The translations under genes were made by a program, and so were the position numbers. This document shows positions 6,649-11,931 of a stretch of 11,931 nt of DNA, piece after piece (within the stretch, counting starts at the first letter, position 1; each line of letters begins with the position of its first letter). The notes under the pieces were generated by a model. That model was given only the letters and a program-made list of their open reading frames with translations, had not been told where the DNA came from and made no database searches. The stretch spans positions 1-11,931 of the forward strand of contig JAUUYD010000026.1 in assembly GCA_030590585.1 (NCBI GenBank). The letters run 5' to 3'. The stretch comes from Spirochaeta sp. (GTDB lineage Bacteria > Spirochaetota > Spirochaetia > Spirochaetales_E > Spirochaetaceae_B).

Positions 6649-7596
6649 TCATTCCGGGAACATAGCACTGATGGATTCATTCCTTGAAATCCGTCTGATG
6701 GCTTCTCCAAAACAGGAAGCAACCGGAACAACTCTAATCAGGTCTATCAGCGGTTCGGGGCGATTCTCTACACTGTCGGTAACATAAAGGGCTTCAATCT
6801 CTGAACCCGCCAGTCGATTCATGGCCCCGGGGGAAAAAACACCATGGGTTACCGCTGCCATAACATGAGCGGCACCTTTGGATTTCAGGTCTTTGGCGTC
6901 TTCAACGAGAGTACTCCCGGATATAACAAAATCGTCGACAATCAGGGCTGTTTTTCCCTTTACATCACCAATAATATCAATGACTTCGGCATGTTCATCA
7001 TGATGCGGCCGATGCTTCACACCGATGGCCACCGGGGTGTCCAGATAGCGGGCAAACTTCCGTGCTTCTTCTGCAAAGCCGGTATCCGCGGCAACAACAA
7101 CCAGATTTTCAGCACCATCTTTTTTAACCTGATCACCCAGGGTGTGCAATCCGAAAAGATTATCAACCGGTATATTAAAGAATCCCTGAATCTGCGGGGA
7201 ATGCAAATCCATTGTCACAACTCTGTCGCAGCCTACGGCTTCCAGGGCATCAGCACAGACCCGGGCCCTGATAGACACACGTGGTTCGTCCTTCTTATCA
7301 CCCTTCCCATAGCTGAAATACGGAATAACCGCTGTTACAGAGGCAGCACTTGCTCTCTTAAATGCATCAATCCAGAATAATAATTCCATAAAACGGTCAT
7401 TGGTTCTGTGAATTGTCGATTGAACAACAAATACCTCGCGGCCGCGTACATTTTCACCTACTTGTACAAATGTATTACCGTCGGAAAAAGTACGGCAATC
7501 ATTTTTACGTACCGGAACGTCAAGCCATCTGCATATGGACGCTGTGAGTTCACGGCTCGCAGTCCCGGGAAAAATCATTAAATTATCATCACTCAT
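6649..7596 (-). CDS. prs: Divergent ribose-phosphate pyrophosphokinase (PRPP synthetase)
   Basis: PRPP synthetase moves pyrophosphate from ATP to ribose 5-phosphate to give PRPP for purines, pyrimidines, His, Trp and NAD. The 315-residue length is typical. Clear family landmarks are VRGREVFVVQST (about 50-61), MDLHSPQIQGFFNIPVDN (about 129-146, with the catalytic His132), KHRP (194-197, flexible loop) and IVDDFVISGSTL (219-230, PRPP loop). Several normally strict positions differ. The usual YARQD ATP-binding stretch reads YGKGDKKDE (96-104), DxGGxxRA reads DTGFAEEA, and the PRPP loop VDDMxDTGGT reads VDDFVISGST. It may be a specialised paralogue or have altered allostery. It lies 47 nt downstream of asnS on the same strand. 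The ATG at 7596 has no ribosome site but has TATAAT six nt before it. Confidence 0.87.
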   Translation of the reverse strand: MSDDNLMIFPGTASRELTASICRWLDVPVRKNDCRTFSDGNTFVQVGENVRGREVFVVQSTIHRTNDRFMELLFWIDAFKRASAASVTAVIPYFSYGKGDKKDEPRVSIRARVCADALEAVGCDRVVTMDLHSPQIQGFFNIPVDNLFGLHTLGDQVKKDGAENLVVVAADTGFAEEARKFARYLDTPVAIGVKHRPHHDEHAEVIDIIGDVKGKTALIVDDFVISGSTLVEDAKDLKSKGAAHVMAAVTHGVFSPGAMNRLAGSEIEALYVTDSVENRPEPLIDLIRVVPVASCFGEAIRRISRNESISAMFPE

Positions 7597-7602
7597 AATC
7601 TT

Positions 7603-7608
7603 ATTATA
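7603..7608 (-). promoter_or_regulatory. -10 box directly before prs
   Basis: On the minus strand a perfect TATAAT ends six nt before the prs ATG, so a start site would coincide with the start codon. No convincing -35 is visible 16-18 nt upstream. No Shine-Dalgarno sequence lies between, which fits a leaderless message. AT-richness of the region makes a chance match possible. Confidence 0.35.
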
Positions 7609-7643
7609 TTAAATTCCGGGATTCCTCAGTAGTGTCCCCTTTG

Positions 7644-9035
7644 TTAAAACGAAATGTTTTTTGGAGCTCTGGGAAAGGGAATAACATCCCGGATATTCTG
7701 CATTCCTGTTATATATTGAACAATTCGCTCGAATCCCAATCCGAAACCACTGTGGGGCACAGTTCCGTACCGCCGAAGATCCAGATACCAGTCATATTCA
7801 TCAGTATCCATTTCCATCTCTTCCATGCGTTTTTTAAGTTTACTGAAATCGTCCTCTCTCTGACTGCCGCCGATTATTTCTCCAAGGCGGGGTACAAGAA
7901 CATCCATGGCCCGCACCGTTTTTCCGTCATTGTTCTGTTTCATATAGAATGCTTTGATATTCCTGGGATAGTCGGTTACGGTCACCGGACCTCCGATTAC
8001 TTTTTCGGTGAGGTATCTTTCATGCTCGGACTGTAGATCGATACCCCATGCAGGTTTGTACTCCCAGTCCACTTCTGCTTTCTCAAGGATTTTAACCGCC
8101 TCGGTGTAACTGAGATGTGTGAATGGGGATTCAATTACCTTCTGAAGGTTTTCAATGTTTCCTTTTTCTACCCATTTATTAAAGAACTCCATGTCTTCGG
8201 GGCACTTTTCAAGAACGTATGAAAGCAGGTACTTGATGAAGTCTTCGGCCATCTGCCGATTGCCATCGAGATTACAGAATGCCATTTCCGGCTCAATCAT
8301 CCAGAATTCAGACAGGTGACGAGTTGTGTTTGAATTTTCTGCGCGAAAGGTGGGTCCGAATGTATAAACATTGCTCATCGAACAGGCATAGTTCTCCACT
8401 TGAAGCTGCCCACTCACTGTAAGATGTGATTTCCGGCCAAAGAAATCCTGCTGGTAATCAACATTTCCCCCTTTCAATCGGGGAGGAGCATCGATATCCA
8501 TGGTGGTTACCTGGAACATATTCCCCGCACCTTCAGCATCACTGGCAGTGATGATAGGTGTATGGATCCAGAGAAAGCCTCTTTTCTGGAAGAAATCATG
8601 TATTGCGGATGACAGGGCATTGCGGACCCGGGTAACAGCTCCGAAGGTGTTGGTTCTGGGGCGTAAATGGGCAATCTCTCTCAGATACTCAAAAGAATGC
8701 CTTTTCTTTTGGAGGGGATAATCAGCCTTTGATTCACCTATCAGGATTACCTCTTCAGCCAGGAGTTCCACTCCCTGACCCTTTCCTTGAGATTTGACAA
8801 GTTTTCCGCTTACCGAAACGCTGGCGCCGGTGAGCAGTCTGTGATTCAGATTCTCATCAACAATTCCGTTTTCCTTATCTGCAACAATCTGCAGGCTTGA
8901 GAAACATGAGCCGTCGTTGATCTCGAAAAAAATGATATTTTTGCTGTCCCGTTTTGTACGGATCCAACCCTGAGATTTTACATTCCGGCCATCGCCGGTG
9001 CTTGATAATAGTGAATAAACAGTTGATGACGTCAT
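7644..9035 (-). CDS. asnS: Asparaginyl-tRNA synthetase
   Basis: This class IIb enzyme attaches Asn to tRNA(Asn) in the cytosol. The 463-residue protein matches bacterial AsnRS along its length. The OB-fold begins with [11 protein letters not shown] (about 22-32). [25 protein letters not shown] (in two parts, 105-117 and 118-129) is a hallmark stretch. Motif 1 is near 148-173, motif 2 near 225-252 ([15 protein letters not shown]) and motif 3 near 430-439 ([10 protein letters not shown]). The ending [11 protein letters not shown] is typical. I prefer the ATG at 9035, which lines up with the family's N-terminus, over a GTG at 9047. Ribosome binding is poor for both (GGGA five nt before the ATG). 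It is transcribed away from the rlmN-like gene and towards prs. Its presence matters because the window also encodes the indirect Asn-tRNA route. Confidence 0.97.
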   Translation of the reverse strand: MTSSTVYSLLSSTGDGRNVKSQGWIRTKRDSKNIIFFEINDGSCFSSLQIVADKENGIVDENLNHRLLTGASVSVSGKLVKSQGKGQGVELLAEEVILIGESKADYPLQKKRHSFEYLREIAHLRPRTNTFGAVTRVRNALSSAIHDFFQKRGFLWIHTPIITASDAEGAGNMFQVTTMDIDAPPRLKGGNVDYQQDFFGRKSHLTVSGQLQVENYACSMSNVYTFGPTFRAENSNTTRHLSEFWMIEPEMAFCNLDGNRQMAEDFIKYLLSYVLEKCPEDMEFFNKWVEKGNIENLQKVIESPFTHLSYTEAVKILEKAEVDWEYKPAWGIDLQSEHERYLTEKVIGGPVTVTDYPRNIKAFYMKQNNDGKTVRAMDVLVPRLGEIIGGSQREDDFSKLKKRMEEMEMDTDEYDWYLDLRRYGTVPHSGFGLGFERIVQYITGMQNIRDVIPFPRAPKNISF

Positions 9036-9043
9036 AAATCCCA

Positions 9044-9072
9044 ACACTAAGGTGGAGAATCTCTTGCGTCAA
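9044..9072 (-). promoter_or_regulatory. Candidate asnS promoter
   Basis: Minus-strand TTGACG (plus 9067-9072) is followed after 17 nt by TAGTGT (plus 9044-9049), eight nt before the asnS ATG. The -35 is good, the -10 weak. The same TTGCGTCAA core gives a plus-strand TTGCGT (9064-9069) 17 nt from TAGGTT (9087-9092) ahead of the rlmN-like gene, so the two divergent promoters may share overlapping -35 boxes. Confidence 0.3.
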
Positions 9073-9115
9073 GCTATTTGGAAGGGTAGGTTTCATGAAC
9101 TGACGGAGTTCGACA

Positions 9116-10198
9116 ATGAGTATTGTTTCAATAGATGGGTATGGTTACAGCCTTGAGGAACTGACATGCTGTTTCTCTTCTGAATATGGTAAAGGCGCCT
9201 ATCATGCCCAGGCTCTTTTTCGTCAACTGTACACAAAGGGAAATGCTTTAATCTCAGAAACTGAAGAATATCGCCTGGCCGGAACTCTCGCACAAAGGGT
9301 GGAGCTGGACTTCAATATACGCCTTCCTGAAATAACTCAAATTCTGGATGATGAAGGTACCATTAAGTTTACCTTGTCCATGGATGATGAGGCTCTCAGT
9401 GAAACCGTTCTTATACCTATGGCTGAGTGGGATACGCTTTGTATTTCCAGCCAGTTGGGCTGCGGCAGGGCTTGCGCATTTTGTGAGACTGCCGGAATGG
9501 GACTTCAAAGGAATCTGAAAACAGAGGAGATTATCGCTCAATGGGCTGTGGTAAGATTCAATATAGGAAGAAGCCCTCGGAATATTGTTTTTATGGGAAT
9601 GGGAGAGCCTTTTGATAATTTCGATGCTGTAATTCGAGCTGTTGATATCTTCTCGGATCAGAGAGGAGCCTCTATCCCCAAACGGAGAATCTCCATCTCG
9701 ACAGCAGGGCATGTTGACGGGATACGGCGGATGACGGAACTGGAACACCGATATCCTGAAAGAGCGTACCGAAAAATACACCTGGCGGTCAGCCTCAACG
9801 CGCCGAATGATGAAATCCGAAACATTTTGATGCCGATTAATCGCGTCTGGCCAATGGCAGAGTTGAAAACCGCTCTTCTGGACTCTCCTCAATTCGGTAT
9901 TAAAGATGCTTTGTATTTTGAGTATGTGTTGATTCCCGGTGTTAATGATGATGAAAAACATGCCGAGGAACTGGTTCTATGGATGAGTGGTCTGAGGGCA
10001 AAGGTGAACCTGATACCATATCACCCTGTAGACTCATCCCCCTGGCCGGCACCCGATCCTTCTTCGGTTGATCGGTTTCACAGCATACTCAGATCTTCCG
10101 GCATCGAATGTCGAACCAGAAGAAGCCGGGGTAAGAGCATCGCCGCGGCATGCGGGATGCTCGGGAAAAAAAATCATTCTAATTTTCGGATTCCCTGA
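9116..10198 (+). CDS. rlmN: RlmN/Cfr-family radical SAM methyltransferase (probable 23S rRNA A2503 C2-methylase)
   Basis: RlmN methylates C2 of A2503 in 23S rRNA, and A37 in some tRNAs, by radical SAM chemistry with a methyl-cysteine intermediate. The 360-residue protein has the accessory N-terminal domain (YSLEEL, about 11-16). The [4Fe-4S] motif is C116-x3-C120-x2-C123, followed by E-T-A-G-M-G-L. It also has MGMGEPFDN (about 160-168), SAM-binding ISTAG, and a C-terminal SRGKSIAAACG. Both catalytic cysteines are present: Cys109 (TLCISSQ) and Cys346 (AACG). GGAG at 9105-9108 lies seven nt before the ATG. The Glu after the cluster's last Cys (FCET) differs from the common FC-S/A/R-T, so this may be a side branch or paralogue; RlmN versus Cfr specificity is not decidable here. 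The tail contains a run of eight A (10166-10173), and the last 20 nt overlap the convergent folB-like gene. Confidence 0.85.
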   Translation: MSIVSIDGYGYSLEELTCCFSSEYGKGAYHAQALFRQLYTKGNALISETEEYRLAGTLAQRVELDFNIRLPEITQILDDEGTIKFTLSMDDEALSETVLIPMAEWDTLCISSQLGCGRACAFCETAGMGLQRNLKTEEIIAQWAVVRFNIGRSPRNIVFMGMGEPFDNFDAVIRAVDIFSDQRGASIPKRRISISTAGHVDGIRRMTELEHRYPERAYRKIHLAVSLNAPNDEIRNILMPINRVWPMAELKTALLDSPQFGIKDALYFEYVLIPGVNDDEKHAEELVLWMSGLRAKVNLIPYHPVDSSPWPAPDPSSVDRFHSILRSSGIECRTRRSRGKSIAAACGMLGKKNHSNFRIP

Positions 10199-10550
10199 AT
10201 ATTTCCACGGCAACACTTCTTGAAAATCTCAAAGCTCCGGGCTTATCGACGATAACCCTGCATGCCGATACACCATCAACCTTCAGCAGGAGCTCGGCGA
10301 CAGCCGCTGCCAGGGCTTCAATAAGGCCGAAAGAGGATGCTTCCACAAGTTTGATTACAGTTTTCTTTATCTTCTGATAGTCCACAGTCAGGCTAAAATC
10401 ATCAGCCGCGGCCGCAGCCCTCTGGTCAGTGAACAGGGTTATATTCAGCAGGGTATCCTGTTTGATATTTCTCTCTTCAGGATGGATCCCAATAACCGTC
10501 CGGATTAAAAGATCTCTAATGTGGATCTTATCGAATTTGTCATAATTCAT
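10179..10550 (-). CDS. folB: Dihydroneopterin aldolase / dihydroneopterin triphosphate epimerase family (FolB/FolX)
   Basis: The 123-residue protein is one tunnelling-fold domain of the FolB/FolX family. FolB splits dihydroneopterin to the hydroxymethyl pterin used for folate; FolX epimerises dihydroneopterin triphosphate toward monapterin. Conserved points are RTVIGIHPEER (about 17-27, pterin-anchoring Glu region), QD..LNITL (about 31-39), VDYQKI (Tyr58), LIEALA (Glu78) and DKPGALRFSRSV (Lys103). The LIRTVIGI...IKQD pattern resembles FolX, while KPGA resembles FolB, so I leave this open. AAAGGA lies eight nt before the ATG at 10550. The start overlaps the end of the upstream SDR gene by 11 nt, so the two are coupled. 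Its 3' end overlaps the convergent rlmN-like gene by 20 nt. Confidence 0.85.
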   Translation of the reverse strand: MNYDKFDKIHIRDLLIRTVIGIHPEERNIKQDTLLNITLFTDQRAAAAADDFSLTVDYQKIKKTVIKLVEASSFGLIEALAAAVAELLLKVDGVSACRVIVDKPGALRFSRSVAVEIFRESEN

Positions 10551-11280
10551 AGCTATTTCCTTTCAGATGCCTTCCGCCGTCAACATATAGAATCACTCCA
10601 GTAACAAATCGGGCCCCCAGCAGGTATAAAACGGCATCACAGACATCTTTTACAGTTCCACGCTCCATCAATGGGTTCGTTGATTTGAGGCGTTCAATCC
10701 ATGATTCGTCCTTTCCTTCCGGAGGCAGAATAATTCCAGGAGCAACAGCATTGATTCTTAAACCGGGTGCCATTTCCACAGCCAAATCGCGTGTCAGTGT
10801 GTGCAAACCCAGCTTACCCAGATGATAAGAGGCGTGAACAGGGTCTCTATCGACTACCCGTGTATCCAGAATATTTACAATACTTCCATCTCTGCCGGAT
10901 TCATGCATCATCATCATCATTATAAGCGGAGAATGAACATGAATGCTCATGGAGTGATGAAGATCCAATCTGCTCATCGTCGAATAGGTATTTCCGGAGA
11001 ATTTGGAAGCTGAATTCACCAGGAAATCCGGATATCCAACTTCGCCAATCAATTCTCTGAACCATGATCCGGTATTCTCTGAATCAGATAGGTTATGGGA
11101 GCTGATCCGGCACTGGCGTTCCATTTCCTGTATCTGAGCAGAAACCTCTTCAGCTTCAGTTCGTGAACGGTGGTAGTGCAGAATAATATCCGCACCCTCG
11201 GCTGCCAGTGCCAGTGCAATTGCTTTACCTATTCTTCTGGCGCCGCCGGTAACCATTGCGGTTTTTCCAATAAATCTCAT
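10540..11280 (-). CDS. folM: SDR oxidoreductase of pteridine-reductase type (FolM/PTR1-like)
   Basis: This 246-residue short-chain dehydrogenase probably reduces dihydropterins, or dihydrofolate, with NADPH. The N-terminal nucleotide motif is TGGARRIG (11-18), close to the TGxxKR(L/I)G of pteridine reductases. NSAS lies near 89-92. The active site is Asp139 (IVNILDT), Tyr152 and Lys156 (YHLGK). Most SDRs have Ser where Asp139 sits; Asp there is typical of PTR1 and FolM. The ending FVTGVILYVDGGRHLK (about 225-240) also matches FolM. Its overlap with the FolB/FolX gene supports a pterin role. A run of five Met (121-125) comes from an ATG repeat. No ribosome site precedes the ATG at 11280, but a TATGCT lies six nt upstream, hinting at a leaderless message. 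Exact substrate is inferred. Confidence 0.82.
   Translation of the reverse strand: MRFIGKTAMVTGGARRIGKAIALALAAEGADIILHYHRSRTEAEEVSAQIQEMERQCRISSHNLSDSENTGSWFRELIGEVGYPDFLVNSASKFSGNTYSTMSRLDLHHSMSIHVHSPLIMMMMMHESGRDGSIVNILDTRVVDRDPVHASYHLGKLGLHTLTRDLAVEMAPGLRINAVAPGIILPPEGKDESWIERLKSTNPLMERGTVKDVCDAVLYLLGARFVTGVILYVDGGRHLKGNSYEL
10906..10920. repeat. (CAT)5 trinucleotide repeat inside the SDR gene
   Basis: Five tandem CAT units on the plus strand read as ATG on the coding strand and give a run of five Met in a helix just ahead of the central beta-strand. Slippage by whole units would keep the frame. Confidence 0.8.
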
Positions 11281-11286
11281 AAAGTC

Positions 11287-11292
11287 AGCATA
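11287..11292 (-). promoter_or_regulatory. -10-like hexamer directly before the SDR gene
   Basis: Minus-strand TATGCT ends six nt before the ATG at 11280, with no clear -35 and no Shine-Dalgarno sequence between. It is weak alone and listed because prs has the same 6-nt arrangement. Confidence 0.28.
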
Positions 11293-11344
11293 ATTCGCCT
11301 GAGGGCTGTACTGCCAGTATCTGATCGTATCGAGATGAAAAATT

Positions 11345-11374
11345 GTGACAGAGTTCAGAGACTTCGAATATACT
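11345..11374 (+). promoter_or_regulatory. Candidate promoter for the DUF2147 gene
   Basis: GTGACA (11345-11350) and TATACT (11369-11374) are separated by 18 nt, each one base off consensus. A start near 11381 gives a leader of about 24 nt that contains AGGAG at 11394-11398. Confidence 0.55.
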
Positions 11375-11404
11375 GACGTTCAATATCCCGATCAGGAGTT
11401 TCTC

Positions 11405-11911
11405 ATGAAAAAGGGATTTATCATTTTTGCACTTTTTATATTTGTTGCTGCAGGGCTTATGGCAGCAGATGATGTTATCGGATTATGGCGTGGAGTCGAT
11501 GAGAATACCGGAGACTCAACCATTTTTGCCTACATTTACCAATATCAGGGGAAAATCTACGGCCGTATATTGGTTACATTTGATGAAGGAATAATGAAGG
11601 ACTTTATAAACCAACCCGGAAAGAAGGCCGAACTGTGGATTGGAGAGCCCGAATTTGCGGGGATGGATATCATCTGGGGTATGGAGGATCGGGGAAATAA
11701 ATGGAAAAGGGGGAAAATCTGTGATCCAAAAGAAGGAAAAATCTATTCCAGTGAAATGTGGCGGGATGGAGAGAACCTGATTGTCCGTGGAAAGATCGGG
11801 CCCTTTGGCCGGAACCAGGTCTGGCAGCCGCTCAGACCCTCAGATCTTCCTCCGAATCTGGATTACGGTAATCCTTCTTCATGGACACCGGTTATTCCTG
11901 AATTAAAGTAG
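11405..11911 (+). CDS. Secreted DUF2147 domain protein
   Basis: The 168-residue protein starts with a Sec signal peptide: MKKG, a hydrophobic stretch of about 14 residues, then GLMAADD with likely cleavage at Ala20 or Ala21. No lipobox Cys is present, so it should be periplasmic or secreted and soluble. The mature part fits DUF2147, a small beta-rich domain of unknown role. Visible are IGLWRGVDENTGDS (about 24-37), YQGKIYGRI, a KICDPKEGKIYSSEMW stretch and the closing VRGKIGPFGRNQVWQPL. The Cys pair found in many DUF2147 proteins is missing, and a Pro-rich tail of about 27 residues follows the domain. I chose the ATG at 11405 because AGGAG is six nt upstream and the signal peptide begins there; an upstream extension to 11345 is not supported. 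It is divergent from the SDR gene. Confidence 0.82.
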   Translation: MKKGFIIFALFIFVAAGLMAADDVIGLWRGVDENTGDSTIFAYIYQYQGKIYGRILVTFDEGIMKDFINQPGKKAELWIGEPEFAGMDIIWGMEDRGNKWKRGKICDPKEGKIYSSEMWRDGENLIVRGKIGPFGRNQVWQPLRPSDLPPNLDYGNPSSWTPVIPELK

Positions 11912-11931
11912 CCCTGAAGCAGTTTCCTCCG

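Noticed and set aside
6412..6652. Short open frames on both strands across the hairpin block
   Set aside because: They are low-complexity readings of GC-rich palindromes with no ribosome site or recognisable domain.
6844..7380. 178-residue frame antisense to prs
   Set aside because: No family resemblance; prs on the other strand has clear motifs throughout.
9254..9961. 235-residue frame antisense to the rlmN-like gene
   Set aside because: No recognisable motif and a composition rich in Ser, His and Ile. It is the mirror of a strongly conserved gene.
1..11931. CRISPR array, tRNA or rRNA genes, transposase, phage or defence genes
   Set aside because: No spaced direct repeats, cloverleaf-like segments or recognisable mobile or defence proteins were found on either strand.

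Overview
The window looks like a housekeeping stretch of a free-living bacterial chromosome of moderate GC. Spirochaetes (Spirochaetaceae and relatives) are my best guess, from the gene mix: an HD-GYP gene beside gatCAB, a short archaeal-type AspRS, bacterial AsnRS, a divergent PRPP synthetase and a DUF2147 secreted protein. This is an inference from recall; there is no rRNA or marker that settles it. I see no phage, IS, CRISPR array or tRNA gene.

Layout. (1) 3-464 (+): 3' end of an HD-GYP signalling gene. (2) 527-5065 (+): gatC, gatA and gatB, then a 424-residue aspartyl-tRNA synthetase of the archaeal/AspS2 type. Its OB-fold carries the His and Pro that mark non-discriminating enzymes. (3) 5153-5440 (+): a DUF427 protein with its own promoter, ending at a hairpin shared with the convergent next gene. 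(4) 9035-5491 (-): asnS, a divergent PRPP synthetase, a roughly 215-bp block of consecutive hairpins, then a sugar-nucleotidyltransferase-like gene. (5) 9116-10198 (+): an RlmN/Cfr-family radical SAM methylase, divergent from asnS. (6) 11280-10179 (-): a pteridine-reductase-type SDR (FolM/PTR1-like) overlapping a FolB/FolX-family gene. (7) 11405-11911 (+): a secreted DUF2147 protein, divergent from the SDR.

How the genes work together. gatCAB plus non-discriminating AspRS make Asp-tRNA(Asn) and amidate it to Asn-tRNA(Asn), which in some bacteria is the only way to make asparagine. AsnRS about 2.6 kb away charges free Asn directly, so this genome has both routes, as described for Deinococcus and Thermus. 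GatCAB may also serve Gln-tRNA(Gln). The SDR and FolB/FolX pair points to reduced pterin (folate or tetrahydromonapterin) metabolism.

The points most worth a second look are the dual Asn route, the hairpin chain at 6423-6637, the pteridine gene pair, the altered active-site motifs of the PRPP synthetase, and several genes with a -10-like hexamer 5-8 nt before the start codon and little or no Shine-Dalgarno sequence (possible leaderless mRNAs). I found no clear new multi-gene system.
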